Part shown: positions 16,120 through 23,607 of the stretch, in pieces
Position numbering within the stretch: the first letter of the stretch is position 1
Layout: each line of letters opens with the position of its first letter
From: Amoebidium appalachense
Lineage: Eukaryota; Ichthyosporea
Direction: 5' to 3'
NCBI GenBank assembly: GCA_963693365.1
Contig: CAVNZM010000012.1
Location: 3,534,001-3,598,000, forward strand
DNA: 64,000 nt
Notes under the pieces: model-generated
Told to the model about the DNA's origin: nothing
Databases searched by the model: none
What the model saw: only the letters and a program-made list of their open reading frames with translations
Program-made: the position numbers and the translations under genes

Positions 16120-16671
16120 TCATGCAATGCCGAACGGTTTGTATTTTCTGAAGAATTTGCTGCGCCCGTGGTGGTAGAGCGATCGGGGGTGGCGGAGGAT
16201 CAGCCCTTCCCCCCCGCGCCCTATCACCGCCTTGAACTTTCGGTGCAGTGCCTGCATGTTGGCCACGCGTGTGTGTGGCACCACGCGGATGTGCCGGTGG
16301 CGGAGGCGGGCCAGCCCCGCGACCCTCTGGGCCATCGGACCCGGCCTACCGGGCATGTCGAAGACCATGAAGCGCAGCCTGGCCCACCAGGGGTTTTGGC
16401 CGTTCCTGACTATGCCCACGATCCGCGTGCGCGTCCCGTAGCCAGCGAACAGCTCGCCGTCGAGCGCGTGCTTTGGAAACCCCCTGGTAAACCAGGCGGG
16501 AGCCGGAATGCGCTTGCCGTGGCGCGTCCACAGGCTCCTGCCGTCCCACAGCGCGCGGATGCCATCGTATTTCTCAGACGCGAGCCACCCCGTCACGTCC
16601 TCGCGCGGGAAGTCGTGCCTGTCGGTCCTCAGCCGCGTGCCCAGCATCAGTTTCATGTGTTCAGCGCACAT
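16120..16671 (-). CDS. Compact ATP-dependent DNA ligase (adenylation domain only), 183 aa
   Basis: Nucleotidyltransferase motifs are in order: motif I SEKYDGIRALWDG with the nucleophile Lys about residue 34; motif III ALDGELFAGYG about 68-78; motif IV GGEGLILRHP about 152-161; motif V KFFRKYKPF near the C-terminus. The protein stops right after motif V, so the OB-fold and motif VI that complete a normal ligase are absent. It would seal nicks only with help from another domain or may work as a minimal ligase. Its start overlaps the 3' end of the histone-doublet gene by 19 bp, so the two are probably co-transcribed. Confidence 0.82.
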   Translation of the reverse strand: MCAEHMKLMLGTRLRTDRHDFPREDVTGWLASEKYDGIRALWDGRSLWTRHGKRIPAPAWFTRGFPKHALDGELFAGYGTRTRIVGIVRNGQNPWWARLRFMVFDMPGRPGPMAQRVAGLARLRHRHIRVVPHTRVANMQALHRKFKAVIGRGGEGLILRHPRSLYHHGRSKFFRKYKPFGIA

Positions 16672-17384
16672 TGCACACGCGACTTGTGCTGTATGTGCTG
16701 TTCCAGCATCCTACACGTCTCGGCCAGTGCGGGCTTGAACGCCTCCTGAAGGTGCTCGGTCATGATGCGCCTGCGCTTGGACTTTGCGCAGTGCAACAGG
16801 GCCTCGGTCAGGATGCACTCGGTGAACGACTGGATGATGCACGCGCACGCGATGCCGCTTATCACGCTGACCCGCCACTTGATGCCTGGGTTGAGCGCGA
16901 TCAGCGTGTTCCTGAAGCGGGACGGGGGGAGCACCAGGTTGCACCGCCGCGTGATGGTCGTCCGCGACCCCGGCGTCAGCTGGTTGTCCTCGTACAGCAC
17001 GAGGCTCTCCTGGATGCGGGTCAGCATGGTCCGCGTGACCTCGTCGGACAGGAACACGCGCGCGGCGCCCACGACGTGGCGCAGCTTGACGGTGACGTGC
17101 CGGGCGTCGCCCAGCATGTGCACGATGCACATGCCGATCTTCTCCTGCAGGGCGGTCTGGAACATGTTGAGGTAGTCGAGGGCGTGCTTGTTGATCGCCA
17201 CGCTCGACATGCGCTTGAGCAGGCGGTACGTGTACGCGTTGTACGACTTGGACTTCTCGCGCGCGACGGACGCGCACGGCGGGAACGCGGGATCGGGGTA
17301 GTAGCTGTCGAGCACGTCCGGGAGGCAGCCGAGCACGGAGTGTGGGCTGGGGGTGTGCACGTGGTCGGCGGGGGGGATCTCCAT
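16653..17384 (-). CDS. Histone doublet H2B-H2A, 243 aa
   Basis: Two histone folds are fused in one chain. The first (about residues 44-135) is H2B-like: KSYNAYTYRLLKRM matches the H2B alpha-1 start, INKHALDYLNMF the alpha-2 start, VTVKLRHVVGAARVFL the alpha-3, and LSDEVTRTMLTRI the alpha-C. The second (about 143-228) is H2A-like: ITRRCNLVLPPSRFRNTL matches the GLQFPVGRI region, SVISGIACACIIQSFTECIL the long alpha-2, and RRIMTEHLQEAF the alpha-3 equivalent of RIVPRHIQLAV. Fused H2B-H2A doublets are known from marseilleviruses, where they form nucleosome-like particles in virions. The N-terminal 40 residues are Pro-rich instead of the usual Lys-rich tail. A single CCAAT box lies about 40 bp upstream. 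Confidence 0.85.
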   Translation of the reverse strand: MEIPPADHVHTPSPHSVLGCLPDVLDSYYPDPAFPPCASVAREKSKSYNAYTYRLLKRMSSVAINKHALDYLNMFQTALQEKIGMCIVHMLGDARHVTVKLRHVVGAARVFLSDEVTRTMLTRIQESLVLYEDNQLTPGSRTTITRRCNLVLPPSRFRNTLIALNPGIKWRVSVISGIACACIIQSFTECILTEALLHCAKSKRRRIMTEHLQEAFKPALAETCRMLEQHIQHKSRVQCALNT

Positions 17385-17445
17385 GGTTGTGCACCAGATT
17401 TATTTGTGGGACCAATCGGATTTCGCGCCCGTGGCGTGGAGAGTA

Positions 17446-17728
17446 CAGATACAGTTGAACCTACCATCCCTTCCTAAACTTACCAACATGACCACGGGTC
17501 ATGAAAGGAGCTAGGCTAGTGGCATGGTCATGCAAGGTTACAAGAACCTTGGCCTATACCGGCAGAGGCCCGTGGCTGCCCACGGGCCGCGTACATGAGC
17601 GAATAAATATGTTGCGAGCCCCATTGACATCTCTGTCAATGACCAACCCACAATGTTTACACTTGAACACCTTAGAACCTCCAAGACCCTGGTTGATTTG
17701 TCCACACCTCCCATATGTTTTGCTGGTG
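17446..17728 (-). pseudogene. Fanzor/TnpB relic: C-terminal zinc ribbon and 3' end (copy 1)
   Basis: On the minus strand TSKTYGRCGQINQGLGGSKV then FKCKHCGLVIDRDVNGARNI matches the TnpB/Fanzor C-terminus, ending in a stop at 17554-17556. The zinc ribbon has lost its first cysteine (Tyr in TSKTYGRC), and the RuvC-like nuclease region is absent upstream, so the protein is dead. The 3' flank down to 17446 repeats at 14376-14409 and probably marks one transposon end. TnpB/Fanzor are RNA-guided nucleases of IS200/605 and IS607 elements and occur in many giant viruses. A membrane-protein gene starts 116 bp to the right. Confidence 0.8.
17567..17588. repeat. Perfect hairpin inside the Fanzor relic
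   Basis: GGCCCGTGG, then a 4-base loop, then CCACGGGCC can form a 9-bp GC-rich stem. It lies in the last codons of the relic. In TnpB elements the guide-RNA scaffold overlaps and extends past this region of the gene, so the hairpin may be part of a former omega-RNA. Confidence 0.5.
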
Positions 17729-17843
17729 GACGGCATCGCTGAACGTGTTACCCATGCAAACGTGTACATAAGAGGTACCACCCTACGCCCCGAAACAGCC
17801 GCGCCCGGCGCGTCGCTCGCGCAAAATCGATACACACAGTAAC

Positions 17844-18116
17844 ATGCCTGACATTGGTCTGCTGCATTACGTAGTGCTGGTTTCCGGTCTCGTCGGCGGA
17901 CTGACGACGTCCTGGATGGTGGTGCAGTGGTACGACGAGATGAGCAAGGAGAAGTGCGTCGAGCCAACCGTGGCCAAACTGAAGTACACGTTTGTGTGGA
18001 GCCTCATCGTCGGCCTCACGCTAATCTTGATGCTGTTGGGGGTGATCGGCCGCGCAATCTACAACTCCATGAACCCAAGCCCCGCCCCCCAGATGATGCA
18101 CATGAGGATGGAGTAG
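17844..18116 (+). CDS. Two-helix membrane protein, 90 aa
   Basis: ATG 17844 starts a short product with two hydrophobic helices (about residues 6-26 and 49-70) joined by a basic/acidic loop (YDEMSKEKCVEP). The Met/Pro-rich C-terminus is short. The gene opens the compact late block that includes the packaging ATPase, so a role in the inner membrane or capsid is likely by position. No family recognised. Confidence 0.65.
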   Translation: MPDIGLLHYVVLVSGLVGGLTTSWMVVQWYDEMSKEKCVEPTVAKLKYTFVWSLIVGLTLILMLLGVIGRAIYNSMNPSPAPQMMHMRME

Positions 18117-18153
18117 GCTCGTGGTCGCGCCCTTTGAATCTGGGCCTCTAGCA

Positions 18154-18612
18154 ATGGGATGCCACATGGCCGAGTACGGGCAGATCCACCGCATGTACGC
18201 GTCCGTCCTGTTGGAGGACCGCAGCCGCGTCGACGTGCCCCGCCTCGACCGGATCCCCTCGCGCGACCACCTGTGCGCCGTGTATCCGGCGTGCACGATC
18301 GAGTGCATGCCCGACTGGCTGTCGTACTGTGCGCTCCCCGAGGCGGGGCCAACCCCCACAAGACCCGCGGGGGACAACGCGCTGTGGGACACGATCCGGC
18401 GGCGCGAGGCGGCGGTGAACGCGATGCAGGCGCGCGTGGGCGGGTGTCACATCGACTACCCGCAGGTGGAGACGCTGGATCTGCAGCCGCGCACCCCTCC
18501 TGTAGAGCTGCCCGCCTGGTTTGCCGAGCGCATGCGGCTGGACAGTGCCCTGTCTCCGACCACCACGTACGACACGGTGTCGAAGCCGACAATCGATTAT
18601 CTACACCTATAG
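18154..18612 (+). CDS. Hypothetical protein of the late block, 152 aa
   Basis: ATG 18154 is the first in-frame ATG; a second at 18166 (MAEYGQIHRMYAS) is also possible. The protein has several Cys (about residues 41, 49, 51, 60) and ends with a Ser/Thr-rich tail. No motif recognised. It is separated from the following gene by only 2 bp, typical of this block. Confidence 0.6.
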   Translation: MGCHMAEYGQIHRMYASVLLEDRSRVDVPRLDRIPSRDHLCAVYPACTIECMPDWLSYCALPEAGPTPTRPAGDNALWDTIRRREAAVNAMQARVGGCHIDYPQVETLDLQPRTPPVELPAWFAERMRLDSALSPTTTYDTVSKPTIDYLHL

Positions 18613-18614
18613 CA

Positions 18615-19205
18615 ATGCCCGTTCGCTTTTTTGTCGAGTGGCGCGAGTTTCCAGATACACTCTCCGGCTTCCGGTCGTGGTACGAGTGCGTGTTCTACTC
18701 GATCGACGCGGCCGCGGGGCTGGAGAGCAACCCGCGGCCCGACCGGGCCGAGACCGTGCTGGCGCTGAAGTGCCTGCTGCTGGAGAACGACTACTCGCTC
18801 GGGAGGTTTCTGCTGAAGGCGCTCAACAGCTTCACGGGCACACAGTTCGGGCTGTTCTCGACGCTGATGATCGCCGACAGTCCGAGCGAGCTCAGCGAGC
18901 TGCAGCGGCTGGTGTCGAAGGTGGACAGCGGGAACTCGGTGATCGCGTTTGTAGAAAACGAGGGCTCGCTCATGTCGTTTGTCATCAAGAAGCAGTCGCC
19001 CGACGACGTGGTGATCGTGGTCCTGGACCAGACACGCCCGTACAACGTCGGACACCGCGCGTTCGTGGCGTTGTTCGCGCACGCGTTCCTGAAACCGGGG
19101 AAGCCGATGGACCTCGCCGCGGACATCGACTTGGAGGAGATCACGAACAGCATCCGCGAGAAGCGGGTGCGCATGCAGTCGCTGGCCGGGGAGCCGCGCC
19201 AATAA
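18615..19205 (+). CDS. Hypothetical protein of the late block, 196 aa
   Basis: ATG 18615 begins MPVRFFVEWREFPDTLSGFR. The product is alpha/beta, with a hydrophobic core segment SPDDVVIVVLDQTRPYNVGH about residue 128 and a helical acidic C-terminus. It lies directly upstream of the packaging ATPase (23 bp between them). Position suggests a packaging or assembly partner; sequence alone does not reveal a family. Confidence 0.65.
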   Translation: MPVRFFVEWREFPDTLSGFRSWYECVFYSIDAAAGLESNPRPDRAETVLALKCLLLENDYSLGRFLLKALNSFTGTQFGLFSTLMIADSPSELSELQRLVSKVDSGNSVIAFVENEGSLMSFVIKKQSPDDVVIVVLDQTRPYNVGHRAFVALFAHAFLKPGKPMDLAADIDLEEITNSIREKRVRMQSLAGEPRQ

Positions 19206-19228
19206 ACATATCTTTGCCCTATCTAGAC

Positions 19229-19930
19229 ATGAAGCTCCTCCCGTTCTACCCCAACACCATCCCACCGGAGGCCGTGTGCGTCTTTGTGGGCCCGCGGGGC
19301 AGCGGCAAAAGTATCGCGATGGCCAACGTGTTGTACCACAAGCGAAAATACCTCAGCGCAGGAATCGCCATGAGCGCCACCGAAGACGGTAACCAGTTCT
19401 GGGGTAGATACCTCAACAAGGCGTTCATCTACTCCGAGTTCCGACCGGCGGAGCTCAGGCAGCTGTACGAGCGCCAGAAGGACCGGGTCAAGACCTGGAA
19501 CAAACGGACATCGCCCAACATCTTCTGTATCGCCGAGGATGTGATATACGACAAACAGCTGAAGACAGACCCAACTATCCGACAGATCTTCTTCAACGGG
19601 CGGCACTTCAACTGGTTCTACCTGATGAGCATCCAGTACGCGAAGAGCATCCCGCCCGAATACCGCAACAACATCAACTGCCTGTTCGTGTTTGCAGAGG
19701 ACAGCCAGCTGGAGCGCAGGAAGCTGTGGGAAAGCTTCTTCGGCTTCATCGAGAACTTCAAGGACTTCAATGAGCTGCTCAACGAGTACACGGCCAACTA
19801 CGGAATCCTCGTGCTGGACCGGACGCACAAGACGAACCGTATCGAGGACAAGTTGTTCTACTGGCGGGCGGACGTCAACATCCGGTTCCGTGCGGGCGAC
19901 CGGAAGTTCCAGAGCTACGGCGTGGAGTAA
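19229..19930 (+). CDS. DNA-packaging ATPase, A32-like (FtsK/HerA superfamily), 233 aa
   Basis: Walker A is VGPRGSGKS at about residues 17-25. Walker B is NIFCIAEDVIYD about residue 93-104, with the acidic pair ED. Further hallmark features are FNWFYLMSIQYAKSIPPEYR (sensor region with conserved Gln) about residue 130 and the C-terminal RADVNIRFRAGDRKF. Size and order match the A32 family, which translocates the viral genome into the capsid and is a core gene of Nucleocytoviricota, virophages and polinton-like viruses. ATG 19229 is the only suitable start after the AATAAA of the preceding gene. Confidence 0.9.
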   Translation: MKLLPFYPNTIPPEAVCVFVGPRGSGKSIAMANVLYHKRKYLSAGIAMSATEDGNQFWGRYLNKAFIYSEFRPAELRQLYERQKDRVKTWNKRTSPNIFCIAEDVIYDKQLKTDPTIRQIFFNGRHFNWFYLMSIQYAKSIPPEYRNNINCLFVFAEDSQLERRKLWESFFGFIENFKDFNELLNEYTANYGILVLDRTHKTNRIEDKLFYWRADVNIRFRAGDRKFQSYGVE

Positions 19931-19959
19931 CCTCGCGTTTATTTTCTGCGTGCATTGTA

Positions 19960-20514
19960 ATGGACCTTGCAGCCGTGATCGACGCCAAGATGATGGAGAG
20001 GAAGTTCGAAGCGGCACACGAGGAGTTCCGGGCAGCGCAGCAGGAGTACAGGAGCGCGATCGAGTCCAAAAACAAGGACCTGGACGCCTACAACGCGCGC
20101 AACAAGGAGTTGGAACGGTGGGTCAAGGAGACCCAGGAGCGCCTCGAGCGCGAGATTGTGTCAAAAAACGAGCTCGCGGACAAGCTTGAAAAGATGACAG
20201 ACGAATACTGGGAGCGTGCACGCGAAAACTACGAGAGGCTGGACAAGCGGCTGTCGGAGTACGAGAGCGCTCGGGGGCACATTGCCGAACTGGAGGAGCA
20301 GCTTCGCCAGCACAAGGAGATCTTGGAGAAACAAGGCCTGTCGATCGCGGAGGCCCAGGGCACCAGCGTGACCGAGGAGCGGCTGCGCGAGCGCGAGCGC
20401 AAGCTCGAGGCGCTCATCGACAGTAAGCTAGCCACTGTGATCCCACCGCCGCCGCCGCGTATAAAATACAAGGACCTGCTGGGCAAGCTGAACGATGACA
20501 CTCCGCTCTTTTGA
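19960..20514 (+). CDS. Coiled-coil protein, 184 aa
   Basis: Residues 10-150 are a continuous charged coiled coil with heptads rich in Glu, Lys, Arg and Leu (for example ARGHIAELEEQLRQHKEIL). A five-proline linker precedes a short conserved-looking C-terminus PRIKYKDLLGKLNDD. Likely a structural or scaffold protein of the virion, judged from the neighbouring packaging ATPase. Its last 20 bp overlap the next gene. Confidence 0.65.
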   Translation: MDLAAVIDAKMMERKFEAAHEEFRAAQQEYRSAIESKNKDLDAYNARNKELERWVKETQERLEREIVSKNELADKLEKMTDEYWERARENYERLDKRLSEYESARGHIAELEEQLRQHKEILEKQGLSIAEAQGTSVTEERLRERERKLEALIDSKLATVIPPPPPRIKYKDLLGKLNDDTPLF

Positions 20515-20986
20515 GGTGTCGCTCGAGTACCAGGCTGCGCGCGCCGTGTACAAGACGCACGGCTCTTTTGCGCGGCTGCCGGCCCATCTAGAAGGCAACG
20601 TGCACGTGGACATGGCGCGCTCGGCCGTGTATCGGGCGCGCGTGCATCTGGACATCACGGGGATGCCTGTAGTCCATCTGTTCCTATCGGGGCGCGACGC
20701 GTTGGTTCGGGCGCTGCATACGCTTGGACGCCTGCGCGAGAGGTACGCGGGTACACAGTTCGAATTCGGCGACAGCCTTCTCCATGACATTGCGCACGAA
20801 CTGGCCGCGAGCCGCAGCGTGCACGTGATCATGGGGAGGGGTTTTATACTGCGGACAGGCGTGGTGCCCGTGGAGCGGTTGATGATGCGCGTTCCATGGA
20901 TGGAGCCGGAGTTGGATTCGTTTGCAAGCGTGAACGCCCTCAGTTTATTCATACCCCAAACCAATGCCGAAACGAACACGACGTAG
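20495..20986 (+). CDS. Hypothetical protein of the late block, 163 aa
   Basis: ATG 20495 overlaps the end of the coiled-coil gene by 20 bp in another frame. The product is alpha/beta with many Arg/His/Ala (LHTLGRLRERYAGTQFEFGD) and no membrane helix. Its own end overlaps the following basic protein by 23 bp, so this is a tightly packed cluster. No family recognised. Confidence 0.6.
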   Translation: MTLRSFEVSLEYQAARAVYKTHGSFARLPAHLEGNVHVDMARSAVYRARVHLDITGMPVVHLFLSGRDALVRALHTLGRLRERYAGTQFEFGDSLLHDIAHELAASRSVHVIMGRGFILRTGVVPVERLMMRVPWMEPELDSFASVNALSLFIPQTNAETNTT

Positions 20987-21176
20987 AAACAAAACCCCGC
21001 GGTCGTCCTGTGGGCGCCGCTGCCGCGCCACGTGCGTGCGCTACGCCGGCGGCTGGATCCCCAACCGGTGTCGCGACTGGGCGCAGCCCAAATACATCCG
21101 CGTACCCTCCGCGCACAACTGGGGCGTGATCGAGGTGCCCCCGGTCAACCCCATAAACTGGGCAAAATACATGTGA
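20964..21176 (+). CDS. Small basic protein with cysteines, 70 aa
   Basis: The N-terminus MPKRTRRRNKTPRSSCGRRC is strongly basic, followed by two Cys and a Trp/Pro-rich half (AHNWGVIEVPPVNPINWAKYM). Its charge suggests nucleic-acid binding, perhaps a minor core protein. It overlaps the upstream gene by 23 bp and ends 8 bp before a convergent gene. Confidence 0.55.
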   Translation: MPKRTRRRNKTPRSSCGRRCRATCVRYAGGWIPNRCRDWAQPKYIRVPSAHNWGVIEVPPVNPINWAKYM

Positions 21177-21184
21177 TGGTCTTG

Positions 21185-21760
21185 TCAGCGTGCAGTCAGG
21201 AAGCCGAGAATACTGGATTCCGTCTGGCGCGGCGGGGCCTGTTGTGGCTGTGGGCGGCGTTCCGGGACTTTGACGGCGTGGCGCGAGACAACGAATTGCT
21301 CGTCCAGGACGAACGGACAGCTGGTGAGCGTGACCGGATGGGCACCCTTGAGTGACGCAGCGCGGAATTCGTCGATGTCCATGCAGCCGCCGAACATCTT
21401 GAGTACGGTGCGGGGGGGTGCAGGAGCGGGCATGATGCCGCCAGTACCACCCATCCGACGGTACATCAGCGACAACAGGGATGGGGCGCGCGCCTTTACA
21501 TACCCGGGCATCTCCTTGAGATACGTCCTCGCGCAAGCGAAGGAACAGAACACGTTCGGTGTGCAATAAAAGAGGCGCGTGTCGTCCCTGTATCGGTATG
21601 GAATCGCGACGAAGGGCCCGGGTATTGAATGGCAACAGTAGTGACATACGGATGTCAGCAGTTCGACGGGTCTGACGGACATGACCGTGCCCGGCGCGAG
21701 TGTGCGCTCGGTGTAGCCGGTGGGGGATGCATGGAGCAGCTGTGCGTTCACTTTGGACAT
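21185..21760 (-). CDS. VLTF2-like late transcription factor with FCS zinc finger, 191 aa
   Basis: Residues about 39-80 hold HYCCHSIPGPFVAIPYRYRD followed by FYCTPNVFCSFACARTYLKE, the CxxC...FCSxxCAxxY pattern of the poxvirus A1L/VLTF-2 and MYM/FCS zinc-finger group conserved in Nucleocytoviricota. MFGGCMDIDEFR at about residues 120-131 matches a second signature of the viral family (YGGxMxIxEFR). It would switch on late genes, and it lies within the late block itself. Length is in the family range. Start ATG 21760 is unambiguous. Confidence 0.8.
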   Translation of the reverse strand: MSKVNAQLLHASPTGYTERTLAPGTVMSVRPVELLTSVCHYCCHSIPGPFVAIPYRYRDDTRLFYCTPNVFCSFACARTYLKEMPGYVKARAPSLLSLMYRRMGGTGGIMPAPAPPRTVLKMFGGCMDIDEFRAASLKGAHPVTLTSCPFVLDEQFVVSRHAVKVPERRPQPQQAPPRQTESSILGFLTAR

Positions 21761-21805
21761 TTGGTGTTGGACTGACAGTGTTTCTTTATTTATACCCTCA
21801 GACGA

Positions 21806-22213
21806 TCACGCATGCACCACGACGCCAATAGGCTGGGTGTTCGGTGCCGGCTTGGGGGCTATCTTGCGTGCCTTTTTTTTTGGCACAGGGGCGTCGGTTG
21901 GTTGGTGGGGGCGCTTTTCGGGCGCCTCCGGGGGCGCCTCAGGCACAGCGGATTCCGCAGCCACGGGGGGCACATCGGCGGGGGCAGCGCCAGCATCCTT
22001 AGCCGTCTTTGCCTGAGCCTTGAGAAAGGGGGCGATGCAGCGGTTCAGGTAGTGGCGCAGGAGAAACTGCCCCACGGTGGGGCCCTGGTCGAACAAGGGG
22101 TCGTCGAGGTTCATCTTGTCGATGTCGCCGTTGCGCTCGACGGCGTACTCGCACAGAAGCTTCCACTGCTTGCGGATTCCGAACTTCTTCTTAGATTTGG
22201 TCTCGCCGGTCAT
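21806..22213 (-). CDS. Lys/Pro/Ala-rich protein with helical N-domain, 135 aa
   Basis: ATG 22213 was chosen because earlier codons lie in low-complexity sequence and a TATACGTATAG element sits about 10 bp upstream. The N-terminal 65 residues are helical (FGIRKQWKLLCEYAVERNGD); the C-terminal half is disordered, Pro/Ala-rich and ends in basic clusters (VPKKKARKIAPKP) suggesting DNA binding or nuclear targeting. No family recognised. Confidence 0.6.
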   Translation of the reverse strand: MTGETKSKKKFGIRKQWKLLCEYAVERNGDIDKMNLDDPLFDQGPTVGQFLLRHYLNRCIAPFLKAQAKTAKDAGAAPADVPPVAAESAVPEAPPEAPEKRPHQPTDAPVPKKKARKIAPKPAPNTQPIGVVVHA

Positions 22214-22257
22214 TGTTACATATACGTATAGAAAATATTTCAACGCGGTTTTTGGGG

Positions 22258-22479
22258 CTACCGGGTCAGCTCCAATGCCAGTATAAGAATTAACAGAATG
22301 ACTATGAAGTCGAGCCTGCGCAGCACGGGATCGCGAGGGAAGAAACGCGTGGGGGGCGGACCCACTGGATCGCCCGACGCCTTCGCAACGCTGTTGCGCT
22401 TGGGGTCCAGGTCGATGGGGGGGAACAGTTTGTCGAGGGGGTTGTCGACGGTGAAGTGCACCGAGTTGAAGAGACTCAT
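22258..22479 (-). CDS. Tail-anchored small membrane protein, 73 aa
   Basis: A soluble Pro-rich N-terminus precedes a C-terminal hydrophobic helix (LDFIVILLILILALEL, residues about 56-71), the pattern of a tail-anchored protein. Its ATG shares the A of the upstream gene's stop codon (TAATG), so it is probably translated by coupled or leaky initiation from the same transcript. Likely a virion membrane component by position. Confidence 0.6.
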   Translation of the reverse strand: MSLFNSVHFTVDNPLDKLFPPIDLDPKRNSVAKASGDPVGPPPTRFFPRDPVLRRLDFIVILLILILALELTR

Positions 22480-23363
22480 TACAGGCGCCTAGCAAAATCT
22501 GCAAACGACCCCGATGCAACGTGCACTATGACATCGTTCCGTCTGCTTTGGATCCAAATCTCCTCGACCGGGGGCTGAGGGTCGCGGTGCCTTTCGCGGA
22601 GGCGGGTGACCTCACCGCGTAGCCATGCATGGATTGGCGGGGGCCCGGGAAGATCGGGCCGCTCGAGCAGAGCCTGTAGGCGGTCGATGTTTGCGTGGAT
22701 CTCTTGGCGAAAGCGTGCCCCCTGGGAGCACAGACTGGAGAACTCGTCGACAAGCCGCGTAAGCGTGATGTGCGCGTCTATGGCCGCGTTGGAATACAAG
22801 CCCGTACTCTCCAGGGACCGTAGCTGCTCCTCGATGCGGGCAACGATGTCGCCAAGCATGCGGTCGACCATTACCATGGCATCGTGTTCGATGGTCGCGG
22901 CCATCTTCGTGCGCGTGAGGTTGTCGGTTCGCAGGCGGACGCCAAGGGCGAACCTAAACCTGGTGCGCTGGTCTAGCCGGTAGATCTCGTTCGGGCTGAA
23001 CGGCGTGTTCGCAAAGGGGTCGCGGAGGTTGCCGGTGCGGCCGATGTACTCTGCGAGGGTGTCGGGGTCGCAGCCATAGGTGTGCCCCGCGCGATGGTAC
23101 CTGAAGCAGTCGGGACCGGGGGGCTCGAGTGTGAATGGATCGGTCTCGTTTGTGAGGTCACGCGACGCCCTTGCCCTCAGCACCCTCACGAGCAGGAAGA
23201 ACCGCGCAAAGAGCGTGCGAAGTGCGGGCGTGGCCATGATGCAATCGACCACGACCCTTAGACCCTTGGTCACGGGCAGGGTGTGGCCGCCATAGCGTTT
23301 GGACAGGAAGCACAGCACCTCCTTTTGAGTGGCCAACAGCTTGGGCTCCAGCATACGTTGCAT
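22479..23363 (-). CDS. Helical protein with a U-box/RING-like segment, 294 aa
   Basis: ATG 23363 (MQRMLEPKLLATQKEVL) is the first true ATG of the frame. Residues about 70-125 contain DPFTLEPPGPDCFRYHRAG, YGCDPDTLAEYIGRTGNLRD and PFSPNEIYRLDQ, which follow the spacing of U-box-type modules (DPxTLEP...F...Y....L..yl...g..DP.....f...ei). Such modules recruit ubiquitin E2 enzymes, but in large DNA viruses this segment also occurs in virion proteins. The C-terminal half is long helices. It overlaps the downstream small membrane protein by one base. Confidence 0.6.
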   Translation of the reverse strand: MQRMLEPKLLATQKEVLCFLSKRYGGHTLPVTKGLRVVVDCIMATPALRTLFARFFLLVRVLRARASRDLTNETDPFTLEPPGPDCFRYHRAGHTYGCDPDTLAEYIGRTGNLRDPFANTPFSPNEIYRLDQRTRFRFALGVRLRTDNLTRTKMAATIEHDAMVMVDRMLGDIVARIEEQLRSLESTGLYSNAAIDAHITLTRLVDEFSSLCSQGARFRQEIHANIDRLQALLERPDLPGPPPIHAWLRGEVTRLRERHRDPQPPVEEIWIQSRRNDVIVHVASGSFADFARRL

Positions 23364-23376
23364 CGCAAAAAGGTTG

Positions 23377-23607
23377 TCACAGCCGCGATCCGACAAACAC
23401 GTCTATGTCGTTGCGCGAGAACGGGCGCCCGGAGTACTTACGGAACACCGCGGCCGTCAGCCGACGCGTGGTGGTGGGATCCACGCGCGAACGCGCCCTG
23501 TATTTGCGCATGACCGCATTGAAGACGCGTTGCAGGTTTCTGTTTCCCGTGAGACGCAGGAGTCCGAAGCGGCGCAAGCGCCTTCTACCTTCGCGGTTGC
23601 GTGCCAT
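23377..23607 (-). CDS. Small basic protein, 76 aa
   Basis: ATG 23607 (MARNREGRRRLRRFGLL) starts 23 bp before the end of the large DDE-domain gene, in another frame. The product is Arg-rich with a helical C-terminus (TAAVFRKYSGRPFSRNDI). It may bind DNA. It could be mistaken for a histone-like fragment, but no histone fold could be aligned. Downstream gene follows after 13 bp. Confidence 0.5.
   Translation of the reverse strand: MARNREGRRRLRRFGLLRLTGNRNLQRVFNAVMRKYRARSRVDPTTTRRLTAAVFRKYSGRPFSRNDIDVFVGSRL

Noticed and set aside
16671-17477. Long plus-strand frame opposite the histone doublet
   Set aside because: It is a shadow of the GC-rich minus-strand gene; its product is low-complexity Gly/Arg/Val with no family, while the minus strand gives clear histone folds.
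23377-23607. H4- or H3-like histone fold in the small basic protein
   Set aside because: Only basic composition matches; helix pattern and signature residues of H3/H4 could not be aligned.
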